Shown: piece by piece, positions 36,686 to 45,796 of the stretch
Numbering within the stretch: position 1 is the stretch's first letter
How the letters are laid out: each line of letters begins with the position of its first letter
Assembly (NCBI RefSeq): GCF_005406125.1
Contig: NZ_BIXZ01000003.1
Span: forward strand, 241,110 to 305,109
Source: Haloarcula mannanilytica
GTDB lineage: Archaea; Halobacteriota; Halobacteria; Halobacteriales; Haloarculaceae
Direction: 5' to 3'
DNA: 64,000 nt
Position numbers and translations under genes: made by a program
Notes under the pieces: generated by a model
Database searches by the model: none
The model's input: only the letters and a program-made list of their open reading frames with translations
What the model was told of the DNA's origin: nothing

Positions 36686-37852
36686 ATGGCACGACTCGAA
36701 CTCGACGAGGTAACAAAGGTGTTCGACACGAAAGCAGAGACGATTGTCGCGGTCGAAGAGCTCGATCTCGACATTGACGACGGCGAGTTCATCGTCGTCG
36801 TCGGCCCCTCGGGCTGTGGGAAATCGACGACGCTCCGCATGATCGCCGGGCTGGAGACGGTCACGGACGGCGAGATACGACTCGGTGGCGAGCGGATCAA
36901 CGAGAAATCGCCGAAGGACAGAGACATCGCGATGGTGTTTCAGTCCTACGCCCTGTACCCGCACAAAACGGTCCACCAGAACATGGGGTACGGCCTCCAT
37001 CTCAGTACGGATCTCGACGACGAAGAGATCGACAGACGCGTTCAGGAGGCCGCCGATATGATGGGGATCGCGGACTTGCTGGATAAAAAGCCCTCCTCAC
37101 TGTCCGGTGGGCAACAGCAGCGTGTCGCTACTGGCCGCGCAATCGTCCGCGAGCCCTCGCTGTTCCTGTTCGATGAACCCCTGTCGAACCTGGACGCGAA
37201 ACTTCGCAAGCACATGCGGACCGAAATCTCGCGGATCCACTCCGAGGTTGGCATCACGACGGTGTACGTCACCCACGACCAGGAGGAAGCGATGACAATG
37301 GCCGACCGCATCGTCATCCTCAACAGCGGGAAGCTGCAACAGATCGGGCCACCGAAGGAAGTGTACCACGAGCCGACGAACTACTTCGTCGCGGACTTCA
37401 TCGGGTCGCCGTCGATGAACTTCCTCGATGTCGAACTGGAACGGAATCCCGACGGGTCCGGCACGATCACGAGCGAGGACTTCAGTTACGATGTCAGCAG
37501 TCGGCTGCTTGAGCCGATCGACGCCTCGACATCGGACCTGATATTCGGCATTCGTCCGGAAGATGTCCGCATCGACCCGCAGGCACCACCCGAAAAGACC
37601 GTCGAGCTCACCGTCGACGTGGTCGAAATCGTCGGTTCGGACAACTTCATCTATCTCGACCTGGCCGGCAAGGAGTTCCGTGTCCGGACGGAATCCGAGG
37701 TGGAACCGGCAGAGGGTGATGTCGTCAGCGTCACGTTCGATGAGGACGACATCCACCTCTTCGACAGCCATACTGAGGAGGCACTTGTCCACGGGTATTC
37801 CGACTCGAGCGTCACACCACAGGTCGAAAAGTCCGATTCAACGGCGGACTGA
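36686..37852 (+). CDS. sugar ABC transporter ATP-binding protein (MalK/UgpC type), second copy
   Basis: 388 residues from ATG 36686 (MARLELDEVTKVFDT). Walker A GPSGCGKST near 41, FQSYALYPHKTV, signature LSGGQQQR near 140, Walker B LFLFDEPLSNLDAKL, switch YVTHDQEEAM. C-terminal TOBE domains (IGSPSMNFLDV; FGIRPEDVRI). It completes the SBP-permease-permease-ATPase set. An AATAAATAAA box lies 36-45 nt upstream. The C-terminal 140 residues diverge from the copy at 679, as expected for regulatory domains. Confidence 0.93.
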   Translation: MARLELDEVTKVFDTKAETIVAVEELDLDIDDGEFIVVVGPSGCGKSTTLRMIAGLETVTDGEIRLGGERINEKSPKDRDIAMVFQSYALYPHKTVHQNMGYGLHLSTDLDDEEIDRRVQEAADMMGIADLLDKKPSSLSGGQQQRVATGRAIVREPSLFLFDEPLSNLDAKLRKHMRTEISRIHSEVGITTVYVTHDQEEAMTMADRIVILNSGKLQQIGPPKEVYHEPTNYFVADFIGSPSMNFLDVELERNPDGSGTITSEDFSYDVSSRLLEPIDASTSDLIFGIRPEDVRIDPQAPPEKTVELTVDVVEIVGSDNFIYLDLAGKEFRVRTESEVEPAEGDVVSVTFDEDDIHLFDSHTEEALVHGYSDSSVTPQVEKSDSTAD

Positions 37853-37903
37853 CCGGCGCGAACCCAGACCTGCACAGCGTCCGTCGACTTACGATTACGA
37901 CTC

Positions 37904-38959
37904 ATGATATACACTGTTGCCCTGATACCAGGTGATGGAATCGGCACCGAAGTCGTAGCCGCGGTTAAACCGCTACTTGACGACACGGCGGAACGTGCAG
38001 GCTTCGAGATTGACTACACGGAGTTCGATTGGGGGAGCAATCGGTATCTTCAGGAGGGGTCGATGATGCCGGACGACGGCGTCGACCAGCTCCGCAAGTT
38101 CGACGCGATACTGTTGGGCGCGGTCGGCCATCCTGATATCCCCGACCACGTGACGCTCCGCGGACTGATGTTACCTATCCGCAAAGAACTCAATCAGCAG
38201 ATATGCAAGCGACCCACTGTGCTTCGGGAGGGTGTCCAGAGTCCGCTCCGTGGATACGAGGGTGGCGACATCGACTTCGTCGTCTACCGGGAAAACACCG
38301 AGGGCGAGTACGCCGACGTGGGGGGACGCGAACACCGCGGGTTCGAACACGAGGTGGCGGTCCAGAGCGCGGTGTTCACCCGCAAAGGAACCGAGACGGT
38401 CGTACGCGAGGCGTTCGAGGCGGCCGCCGAGCGGGACGGGAAACTGACGAACGTGACGAAATCGAACGCGCAGGCCTACGGGATGGTTTTCTGGGACGAA
38501 GTCGTCGAAGAGGTCGGACAGGAATATCCGGAAGTGACTGTCGAGCGCTTGCTCGTTGACGCCGCCGCGATGGACTTTGTACGGCGACCAGAGGCGTTCG
38601 ACGTGGTCGTCGCCTCGAACCTCTTCGGCGACATCCTCACCGACCTCGGCGCTATCATCTCGGGCAGCATGGGACTGGCACCGTCGGCGAACCTCTGTGT
38701 CGAGGGGGACGCCCCGTCGATGTTCGAACCGGTTCACGGCAGCGCCCCGGACATCCAGGGGCAGGGTATTGCCAACCCGCTTGCGACGGTACTCTCGGGA
38801 GCCATGCTGTTCGATGATCTCGGCGAAGTTGCCGCAGGCGACCGCCTCCGCGAGGTTGTCGATGAACAGTTGGCCGACGCCTCGGCCCCTCGAACGCCGG
38901 ATATCGGCGGCGACGCCAGTACTGACGATGTAGTTATGGACCTCCGCGCCCGCCTATAA
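37904..38959 (+). CDS. tartrate/D-malate dehydrogenase-like enzyme (isopropylmalate dehydrogenase family)
   Basis: 351 residues from ATG 37904 (MIYTVALIPGDGIGTEVVAA). Family motifs: GDGIG, LGAVGHPDIPDHVTLRGLML near 68, RENTEGEYADVGG near 129, KSNAQAYGMVFWDEV near 186, metal Asp cluster in VDAAAMDFV and NLFGDILTDLGAIISGSMGL near 242. The ...GSNRYLQEGSMMPDDG and VGHPDIPDHVTL features match the tartrate dehydrogenase/decarboxylase and D-malate branch rather than LeuB. It should oxidatively decarboxylate a 2-hydroxy-dicarboxylate or a related sugar acid. It follows the ABC ATPase by 51 bp. Confidence 0.8.
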   Translation: MIYTVALIPGDGIGTEVVAAVKPLLDDTAERAGFEIDYTEFDWGSNRYLQEGSMMPDDGVDQLRKFDAILLGAVGHPDIPDHVTLRGLMLPIRKELNQQICKRPTVLREGVQSPLRGYEGGDIDFVVYRENTEGEYADVGGREHRGFEHEVAVQSAVFTRKGTETVVREAFEAAAERDGKLTNVTKSNAQAYGMVFWDEVVEEVGQEYPEVTVERLLVDAAAMDFVRRPEAFDVVVASNLFGDILTDLGAIISGSMGLAPSANLCVEGDAPSMFEPVHGSAPDIQGQGIANPLATVLSGAMLFDDLGEVAAGDRLREVVDEQLADASAPRTPDIGGDASTDDVVMDLRARL

Positions 38960-38962
38960 CCC

Positions 38963-40039
38963 GTGCAACTCCCGACTCGTGAGGAGTTCGTCCAGCGAGT
39001 CAGGCGGTTCGACCAGAGGAAACTGACCCGGTTTGTCGCGGACCTGTACGAGGCACGCGGCTGGACCGTCGAAACGGTCGATTGCGGGAGGCTATCGTTG
39101 CAGGCGTCTCAGGGGACCCCCGGCGAAACGCTCGATGTTCGTGTCACGGAGGGGTCCCCGACGACCCGAATCGACGCCGATAGAGTCGTGGTCGGAACGA
39201 CGACAGACATCGAACGGGTGCCGGACGACGCCCGTGTCGTCGACGCACGAGAGCTACACGGGATGGCGCTGTACGCCATCAACCGCGACCAGCGCCGCAA
39301 ACTCCTGGCCGACCACTTCGAATCTAGAGCCTTTGTCGAGAGCCGCTCTGTGCTCCACCGCATCACAGCCCTGATACCGGCCCTGCCATCGTTCCCTACA
39401 AGAGCTGGCAGCGTGGCTCTCGTCGTCATACTCATGGTTGCCAGCGTTGCACTGGTCGCGACAGCCAGCTTCGACCGCTCGCACACCCCAGACAGGGACG
39501 CCGAGCCGACAGTGACACCGGTATCGGTGAGTCAGTCCCTGTTCGAGGCGTCGACGGACACCGGTACTGCAACGCCGGCGTCTGTGGCCTGTCCGCGTGC
39601 ACCGACCGACGCTCACCCGGCCTCGTTGCGGCCCGTCCCGGTCGATGCAGCACTCAGTGTGGGACTCGAGGGCTGGGAAGACGTTCGGCAACTCAACGCC
39701 AGTAGGTTTCAGGGACCGGACGAGCTGACAATTCCCTGGAGGCCCGACGTTCGGCACGAATCTACCTACCGAAGCCCGCGAGGAACGACAATAACGCTCG
39801 TCATCGACCAGTGGTCGGACCGCCAGTCAGCTGTGAAAGCAGGGGATGCCCTGGCGAACAACTATCCGACTGCCCTGGTCTGGGGGCGGTACACGTTCGC
39901 AGTCGTTTTCCCTGATTCTCCGTCCGACTCGACGAACGCCAACGTCGACACGAACTCGCTCCTCTCCGAGGTCATCCATCCCGAGCGGGGGAAGCTGGGT
40001 TCGGATTGCGTCGATGCGCTTACCGTGCCGAGCACGTAG
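38963..40039 (+). CDS. membrane-anchored protein with restriction-endonuclease-like N-terminus, unknown
   Basis: 358 residues from GTG 38963, 3 bp after the preceding stop. The N-terminal 110 residues (QRKLTRFVADLYEARGWTVE; LDVRVTEG; DRVVVG; VVDARELHGMALYAI) resemble the PD-(D/E)XK fold seen in many haloarchaeal proteins, but I cannot identify a full catalytic set. One membrane helix near 155-178 (VALVVILMVASVALVATASF), then a Thr/Pro-rich, exported domain of about 170 residues with VIDQWSDRQSAVKAG. Function unknown and unlike its metabolic neighbours. It lies 55 bp from the convergent membrane gene. Confidence 0.6.
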   Translation: MQLPTREEFVQRVRRFDQRKLTRFVADLYEARGWTVETVDCGRLSLQASQGTPGETLDVRVTEGSPTTRIDADRVVVGTTTDIERVPDDARVVDARELHGMALYAINRDQRRKLLADHFESRAFVESRSVLHRITALIPALPSFPTRAGSVALVVILMVASVALVATASFDRSHTPDRDAEPTVTPVSVSQSLFEASTDTGTATPASVACPRAPTDAHPASLRPVPVDAALSVGLEGWEDVRQLNASRFQGPDELTIPWRPDVRHESTYRSPRGTTITLVIDQWSDRQSAVKAGDALANNYPTALVWGRYTFAVVFPDSPSDSTNANVDTNSLLSEVIHPERGKLGSDCVDALTVPST

Positions 40040-40094
40040 CTCGATTCTGGAGGTTTTGGAGAGGTTGTCAGTAGCGAGTAACCGGGGGAGTCGG

Positions 40095-41147
40095 CTAGGT
40101 GCCAGAATTGGTACGGTTCGCGGAGGCCCGTAACTGGTCGCTGAGACGGGTTAGCGGGTCCGTGTTCTCGAGTGCCTCGTTGTTGGCCCGTTCCTCCAGG
40201 GCGGTCGCCACGTTGCGTTCGGCCGCCGCGAGCTGGACTCGGATTCGCTCGGCCCGCTCGGCCTGGGCCGGCGTGAGCGACTCGTCTTCGACCGAGGCGA
40301 GCAGCGACCGGGCGTCATCGGACGCCGCCAGTGCATTCTCACCGTGCGCCGCGATCCGTTCGGTGTCGTTGCCGCGCCACCGAACCTCGGTCGCGGACTC
40401 GTTCACGACTTCGACGAGGAACGCTGCCTTCGATAGCTTCACATCCGTCTCGGAGACGCGGGGATCGAGGCTCCCGCTGGCGTCGAATCCGACTATGACG
40501 GCTCTCTCGGCTGGGTTGTACGTATCGGTGGGGTACGCTGTCGTGGTCACCGCGTGTGTCCCGAAAAGGAGCATGGAAAAGACGAGTATGCCGAGGAACA
40601 CGCGTGGCGCCCCGCGAACGGGTTCCATTCCGTCAAACGGGTTGTTCCGCGTCCGCTCGAAGGACAGTGAGTACGCGTCGCTCACAGTATTTGCGAGGAG
40701 CTTCGTGCGCTCGGACGCCCCGGTGACGACGACGCGGCCGGCCGCCGTAACGCGGACAAACGAGTTGTGGAAGCCGCCATGGAGAACCGTCAAGCCCGGC
40801 CCCTCCTCGAAGGAGTCCCGCTCCACTGAATCGTATTCCTCGTCGGACCGAAGCGCCGAATGCACCGCTTCCAGGAAGTCGATGGAGTCGTCGACGGCCG
40901 ACGTGGAGACATAGACGGACCCCTGTTCGGAACTGAATCCCTTGTCAGTGTCCGCGAATCTGAGTCGGAGCGATTCGATAGCACTCTTGGAATACGCGAG
41001 ACCGAACGGGAGGCCTGCCGCCACGACGCCAACGAGGACCGCAGGAGCGAATTGAAGCACTGGGCCGTCATAGTGGACCGCTGCCCAAAGGGCAAGCAGG
41101 ACGACTATGCCGCCACCACCCCAAGAAAGAGCGCGTAGCTTGTTCAT
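40095..41147 (-). CDS. membrane protein of unknown function
   Basis: 350 residues from ATG 41147 (MNKLRALSWGGGGIVVLLAL). Two N-terminal membrane helices (about 12-28, 32-50), a cytoplasmic part, a third helix near 183-200 (VFLGILVFSMLLFGTHAV), then an outward helical region rich in Ala/Glu (LASVEDESLTPAQAERAERI). No family recognised. Start is 1 bp after the stop of the small gene upstream, so they form an operon. Confidence 0.6.
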   Translation of the reverse strand: MNKLRALSWGGGGIVVLLALWAAVHYDGPVLQFAPAVLVGVVAAGLPFGLAYSKSAIESLRLRFADTDKGFSSEQGSVYVSTSAVDDSIDFLEAVHSALRSDEEYDSVERDSFEEGPGLTVLHGGFHNSFVRVTAAGRVVVTGASERTKLLANTVSDAYSLSFERTRNNPFDGMEPVRGAPRVFLGILVFSMLLFGTHAVTTTAYPTDTYNPAERAVIVGFDASGSLDPRVSETDVKLSKAAFLVEVVNESATEVRWRGNDTERIAAHGENALAASDDARSLLASVEDESLTPAQAERAERIRVQLAAAERNVATALEERANNEALENTDPLTRLSDQLRASANRTNSGT

Positions 41148-41148
41148 T

Positions 41149-41430
41149 TCAGCCCAGGAACGTCTTTTTCAGCTTCCCGACGATCCCCGTCCGCCGTGCC
41201 TTGCTCTCGGCCTCGCAGACTGGCCCGAGTTTATCCCGTAAGTCTTCGTGACTCTCGAATCGCTGTACATCGGCCCTGTGCAACAACTCGGAGAGCATCA
41301 TGGAGTTTCCGTCTTCGTCGATGACGATATTCGCCATCGGCTGCCGTTCCTCTAATCGACGCGAGGTCACTGGATAGGACCAGCCAGCTTCGGTAATGAG
41401 CTCGTGGACTGCATCTGGTCCATGTGTCAT
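41149..41430 (-). CDS. small conserved-type hypothetical protein (DUF5789-like)
   Basis: 93 residues from ATG 41430 (MTHGPDAVHELITEAGWSYP). The pattern of a VTSRRLEERQP turn, NIVIDEDGNSMMLSELL and FESHEDLRDKL resembles small haloarchaeal proteins of the DUF5789/DUF2795 sort, but this is a weak match by eye. It ends in a basic KARRTGIVGKLKKTFLG tail. First gene of a two-gene operon with the membrane protein. Confidence 0.5.
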   Translation of the reverse strand: MTHGPDAVHELITEAGWSYPVTSRRLEERQPMANIVIDEDGNSMMLSELLHRADVQRFESHEDLRDKLGPVCEAESKARRTGIVGKLKKTFLG

Positions 41431-41525
41431 ACTCTAACAGTTGCGATTGTCGCCAATAAATATACCGTCGATGGGACGTACGGAGGCGGGGCGTCTCCGA
41501 ATACGACGCCGACCGAGCGCGACAA

Positions 41526-41537
41526 AAGGTATATTTC
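41526..41537 (+). promoter_or_regulatory. TATA-like box for the SDR gene
   Basis: AAGGTATATTTC is centred about 29 nt before ATG 41562, preferring this ATG over the in-frame GTG 41550. Confidence 0.5.
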
Positions 41538-41561
41538 CCGTTCGGCCGAGTGGACACGTGT

Positions 41562-42314
41562 ATGCCACGCGATAGTACGAGTCCGTTAGCCGGACAGACG
41601 GCGTTGGTTACGGGTGCGAGTTCAGGTATCGGTGCTGCGACGGTCAAGCGACTTGCCGAAGACGGGGCTGATGTCGTCCTCGCCGCTCGAAGCGAAGACG
41701 AACTAGAATCAATCGCATCGGACGTATCGGCAACGACGGACGCCGAGACGCGTGTTGTCCGGACAGATGTCACGGACCCCGACCAGGTAGCGGCAGCCGT
41801 CGAGGCGACTGTCGAGACATTTGGATCGTTAGACATCGTCGTCGCCAACGCCGGGCTGGGTATCGACGAATCCGTCGAGGAAATCTCTGACGAGTCCTAC
41901 CGGCTGATGATGGACGTAAACGTTGACGGGGCCTTCTACACCGCCCGGGCCGCCCTGCCACACCTCCGCGAGGGGGACGGTTCGCTCGTGTTCGTATCGA
42001 GTTTCTCCGGCCAGTATCCGCGGCCAAAGAACCCCGTATACGCGGCCACCAAGTGGTGGATCCGCGGGTTCGCACTGAGCCTCCAAGGTTCGGTCGGCGG
42101 GGACGGGATCGGTGTCACACAGATCAATCCCACCGAGGTCCGGACCGATTTCGGATCAGAGGACGACAACCCGATGAACGAACGCTTCGAAGAAGGCGAG
42201 GTGACCGAGCCGTCGGAGGTCGCGGACGCTATCGCCTTTGCCGTCGCGCAGAACCCGCCGACGCACATCAACAGCATCGACATCTATCGACGGGACAAGT
42301 TCACACACTTCTAA
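41562..42314 (+). CDS. short-chain dehydrogenase/reductase
   Basis: 250 residues from ATG 41562 (MPRDSTSPLAGQTALVTGAS). Cofactor motif TGASSGIG near 17, NAG motif VVANAGLG near 93, catalytic Ser in VFVSSFSGQYP (near 144) and Tyr/Lys in YAATK (near 160). Classical SDR of 250 residues with a QINPTEVRTDF loop. Likely oxidises a sugar, sugar acid or small alcohol; proximity to rhamnosidase-type and LarA-like genes is compatible with rhamnose or lactate-type metabolism, but the substrate is unproven. Converges with the LarA-like gene 37 bp downstream. Confidence 0.85.
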   Translation: MPRDSTSPLAGQTALVTGASSGIGAATVKRLAEDGADVVLAARSEDELESIASDVSATTDAETRVVRTDVTDPDQVAAAVEATVETFGSLDIVVANAGLGIDESVEEISDESYRLMMDVNVDGAFYTARAALPHLREGDGSLVFVSSFSGQYPRPKNPVYAATKWWIRGFALSLQGSVGGDGIGVTQINPTEVRTDFGSEDDNPMNERFEEGEVTEPSEVADAIAFAVAQNPPTHINSIDIYRRDKFTHF

Positions 42315-42351
42315 GGTAGGGTAATACGACACGCAGGTCGCCAGGTTCGCC

Positions 42352-43674
42352 TTAGGTCCCGTACGGATCGGAAGGCAACGTGCCGTCGTCAAGTTCGAGT
42401 TCCCGGAGTTCGCCAACGGTGACGGACTCGTGATCTTCGAGCTCGTCGGCGACTGGCTCTGAGACGAACAATCGGCCGGGCTCCATCGTATTCGGGATCC
42501 GTGCAATCCGCAGTTCTCCGGGGTCGGGTGTCCCGGTAATCGACGGCGCCAGTAGTAACGCACTTTCGTCGTCCGGGACGATCAGCGGAATCTTCGCCCG
42601 TTTCGTCTCTCCGCTCGTGGCGATGTTAACGTAGGTGTCACCGAGATCAAGGTCGCCCACGAGGTCCGAATGGACCATGTCAGCGAGACCGATACCGAGT
42701 CCGTTGCCGTGGGACGGCGGCGTCAGCGAGCGGACGTAGATACGTGTATATTTCGGTCGGTCTGGCTCCCGTTCCCCCTCGAAGTACGTCCGTCCGATGA
42801 CATTCGTATCCAGCCCAGTTCCGCTCACTTCCTTCCCCATCTCGTCAACGATGAGCAGGTCCAAGTCCTCGACCGGGAGCATCGGAAGTTCCTGGTAGGC
42901 GCGTTCCAGCAGTTCCGATTCCCGTTCGAGTATCCGCTCTGTCGGGATTCCCTCGACATGTGTTGCTCGGTCGTGTGCGTTCTCGACAAGTGCGATTCCG
43001 CCGACGATCGGGAGTTCGTCGAACAGGATCGTTGCCCGCTCGCGGATTTCCTTGCCCATATCGCCTCGCAACCCCGCATTGTGCATCATCTCCGCCCCGT
43101 TGTGTTTGCCCATTCCAATGACTGCCATCTTGCAGAGTCCGGACTCAATCGTATCGGTGAAGTCCGTGTGGGGTTTGACTCGGTTGGCAATGAGGATGGC
43201 ATCGGCGTTGGCGGCATGGGCGTCAACGTAGACTGTCCGTTCCTCATCCTGGCCGACTTCCACGGTCGCCATCGACGAGCGAACGGGACACCCCAGCGAG
43301 TCCGGCGTCATCCCAAGGTCGGCGAGGACCGCTTGTTGCCCGTCGGCGGTCGCACCGCCGTGGCTCCCCATGGAGGGGAACACAAACGGCTCGTATCCAC
43401 TGTCCTGTAACGCTTCGATAACGCCAGATATCATCGGTGGAAAGTCATGAATACCGCGGCTCCCGGCTGTTATAGCGATCTCCGCACCACGTTGGAGTGA
43501 GTCAAGCGCTGGGAGGTCGTCGACGGCCGCTCGTCCCGCGGCTGTCACGTCTGCGATGCTCTCAGTCTCCCACTCGACTGCCGCAGGCGCGAATCGGGGC
43601 AGGTCCTCCCGGACTGCGTCGTTGGCTGCCGCGAGTCGTTCCGGATCCGGAACGCTGAGTGGAATCTTCGACAT
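42352..43674 (-). CDS. LarA-like (DUF2088) protein, nickel-pincer racemase family
   Basis: 440 residues from ATG 43674 (MSKIPLSVPDPERLAAANDA). LarA-type N-terminal domain: ITAGSRGIHDFPPMISGVIE near 66, VFPSMGSHGGATADGQ near 97, then IANRVKPHTDFTDTIESGLC near 167 and VIGMGKHNGAEMMHN. Lactate racemase LarA contains a covalent nickel-pincer cofactor bound to Lys and His; the KPHTDF and GKHNG stretches are candidate cofactor or substrate ligands. Many homologues act on other 2-hydroxy acids. LarB, LarC and LarE are not nearby, so cofactor supply must come from elsewhere if it is active. Confidence 0.75.
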   Translation of the reverse strand: MSKIPLSVPDPERLAAANDAVREDLPRFAPAAVEWETESIADVTAAGRAAVDDLPALDSLQRGAEIAITAGSRGIHDFPPMISGVIEALQDSGYEPFVFPSMGSHGGATADGQQAVLADLGMTPDSLGCPVRSSMATVEVGQDEERTVYVDAHAANADAILIANRVKPHTDFTDTIESGLCKMAVIGMGKHNGAEMMHNAGLRGDMGKEIRERATILFDELPIVGGIALVENAHDRATHVEGIPTERILERESELLERAYQELPMLPVEDLDLLIVDEMGKEVSGTGLDTNVIGRTYFEGEREPDRPKYTRIYVRSLTPPSHGNGLGIGLADMVHSDLVGDLDLGDTYVNIATSGETKRAKIPLIVPDDESALLLAPSITGTPDPGELRIARIPNTMEPGRLFVSEPVADELEDHESVTVGELRELELDDGTLPSDPYGT

Positions 43675-43712
43675 ATGTTTACTGAGGCCCAAGAGGCACT
43701 AAGCCTTGTCTG

Positions 43713-43933
43713 TTAAACCAGAGAGACCGGATAAACGTCCGATTGGCGGTTTCTCGGAATCCACTCGATTGTTCCCATCTTCAGACCCGTCGGATAGCTT
43801 TCGACATGCTCGCTGTCGAGTGACGAGTGTGGCTCCAGGATGACTTGCAGCGTTCCTATCAGTTCGTCTTGGGGTTGCCGGCCGAATATCGTGGGTAAGT
43901 CATACGACTCGATGATGTCGAGTCCCCTGAGTT
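43713..43933 (-). pseudogene. unidentified gene remnant (C-terminal end)
   Basis: An open minus-strand frame of 73 codons closes at TAA 43713 and begins directly after an in-frame stop, without a start codon. The product (LRGLDIIESYDLPTIFGRQP ... ESYPTGLKMGTIEWIPRNRQ) has the acidic, regular composition of a coding gene, unlike the AT-rich DNA next to it. I do not recognise the family. It looks like the 3' end of a deleted gene left between the LarA-like and the dehydratase genes. Confidence 0.4.
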
Positions 43934-44513
43934 AGATACCTATATAATGATATATAGTCTTATAGGAGGGAAAAGTTCACAATCTAATAGTATGATTAAT
44001 TTGAAGCAATTGTATGACACTCATCTGAAAATGCCGAGATTGTTGTTCCGGCACTACCCAAAAATATCTTGAAAAACCGTACGTCGAGAGGGATCGATAC
44101 CTAATTGTCGACAATTGCTGAATACAACAGGAGTAAGCTCTCAAATCACACATCGTTTAGACCCCTGATCGGTGGTCGTTTTTCTCCCGGTTTGAAAAGT
44201 ACGTCACAGATTCTCACCAATAATGACAGTTTATATCTATGTAACGCTCTCTGTTAGGAATTGTTCGAATGCATGATCTGTCATTGTCGCTCTAGGGCTC
44301 AATACAACGGTATCGAAACCGTCAGCATTCCTATCAAAAATCAGATAATTTTCCGAGTCCGCGGCGGTTGGATTCCGGCTCGGTAGGTCATGTCAGTCGT
44401 ACATGTGGACGCTCCCAGTTATCTCTGGTGCCATAGCAGACTATCCGAAACTACGGGAAACAGACGGTTTTACCGATGGTTTCATTTCACTGTGATGGGT
44501 ATTGGGCTGTGGT
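43934..44513. other. AT-rich intergenic region
   Basis: About 580 bp with low GC and no convincing reading frame on either strand. Confidence 0.4.
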
Positions 44514-44630
44514 ATGGTCGGACACACGAAGTACGACTTCTGGGGCGAGACAGCTGTCATCAAGATTTCCGTGGATATCGAGTCCACTGCCGAAATTGCC
44601 ACGCCCGTCGACCGGGCGCTTGGGGTGTAA
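44514..44630 (+). CDS. possible 38-residue small protein upstream of the dehydratase
   Basis: ATG 44514 opens a short frame (MVGHTKYDFWGETAVIKISV ... TPVDRALGV) whose TAA ends 2 bp before the GTG start of the enolase-superfamily gene. The composition is protein-like. It may be a coupled leader peptide, a small protein, or the end of a deleted gene. No family recognised. Confidence 0.3.
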   Translation: MVGHTKYDFWGETAVIKISVDIESTAEIATPVDRALGV

Positions 44631-44632
44631 AC

Positions 44633-45796
44633 GTGGCCACTATCGACCACATCGAGACAGTGGAGTTCGCCTATCCGCTCCCGGACGTGGGGACGCCCCC
44701 AGGAGGATTTGACATCGTCTATGACCCCGGATTGACGATGGAGCGACACCTGTTCGCGGTGCGGGTGACCTGTTCGGACGGCCTCGTCGGCGAGTACATC
44801 GGAAGCAACTCTCCAGGTGCCGCCCAGATCAATATGATTGCGGAGTACCTCGTCGGCAAGAACCCACTTGAGCGGGAGCGTCACTGGAGCGAAATGAAGC
44901 GCGCACTCCGAAAGTACGACCGGATGGGGATTGGCCCCCTTGACATCGCCCTGTGGGACTACGCCGGCAAGAAGTACGACGCCCCGATTCACGAACTGCT
45001 TGGTACCTACCGCACGCGACTCCCCGCCTACGCTTCCACCTACCAGGGCGACCACAGCGGTGGATTGGACTCACCGGCAGCGTACGCCGACTTCGCCGAG
45101 GAATGTCTGGACCGCGGCTATACGGGGTACAAAGTCCACGGCTGGGACGGCGACTGGCGTGACACAGACCTGCTGGAAAAGACCGTCAGGACAGTCGGTG
45201 AGCGTGTGGGAGACCGGATGGAACTGATGGTTGACCCGGCCTGTGACCTCACAACGTTCGCCGAGGCCGTGCAGGTGGGCCGGGCTTGCGACGACCACGG
45301 CTACTACTGGTACGAGGACCCCTACCGGGACGGGGGTATCTCTCAACACGCACACCGTAAACTCCGACAGACGCTATCGACGCCGCTGCTCCAGACCGAA
45401 CACGTGCGCGGACTCGAACCACACATTGACTTCGCGGCCACGGAAGCAACGGATTTCCTGCGTGCGGACCCGGAGTACGATGCCGGAATCACCGGCGCGA
45501 TGAAGATTGCTGCCGCGGCTGAAGGACTAGGACTGGATGTGGAGTTTCACGCGCCGGGGCCTGCCCAACGTCACTGTATCGCCGCAACACGGAATACCAA
45601 CTACTACGAACTCGCGCTGGTCCATCCCGACGCGCCGAACACGACGCCGCCGGTGTACGAGGGCGGTTACTCCGACGATGTGGACGCTATTGCTGCTGAT
45701 GGCACTGTCCCTGTCCCCGACGATCCGGGGCTGGGGGTCGATTATGACTGGGAGTACATCGAAAATAATGCCCTCGGCCGGCGGACCTACGATTAG
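44633..45796 (+). CDS. enolase-superfamily sugar-acid dehydratase (mandelate racemase group)
   Basis: 387 residues from GTG 44633 (VATIDHIETVEFAYPLPDVG). The barrel has the base motif GYKVHGWDGD near 170, metal ligands in MVDPACDLT (Asp, near 201) and YYWYEDPYRD (Glu, near 226), LQTEHVRGLEPH near 252 and the His/Glu stretch DVEFHAPGPAQRHC near 305. This is the layout of acid-sugar dehydratases (gluconate, galactonate, rhamnonate, fuconate) that make 2-keto-3-deoxy acids. It would feed the HpaI-type aldolase or FAH enzyme encoded at 20-26 kb. Longer in-frame starts (for example 44390) give a basic, non-homologous N-terminus and are rejected. Confidence 0.8.
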   Translation: MATIDHIETVEFAYPLPDVGTPPGGFDIVYDPGLTMERHLFAVRVTCSDGLVGEYIGSNSPGAAQINMIAEYLVGKNPLERERHWSEMKRALRKYDRMGIGPLDIALWDYAGKKYDAPIHELLGTYRTRLPAYASTYQGDHSGGLDSPAAYADFAEECLDRGYTGYKVHGWDGDWRDTDLLEKTVRTVGERVGDRMELMVDPACDLTTFAEAVQVGRACDDHGYYWYEDPYRDGGISQHAHRKLRQTLSTPLLQTEHVRGLEPHIDFAATEATDFLRADPEYDAGITGAMKIAAAAEGLGLDVEFHAPGPAQRHCIAATRNTNYYELALVHPDAPNTTPPVYEGGYSDDVDAIAADGTVPVPDDPGLGVDYDWEYIENNALGRRTYD

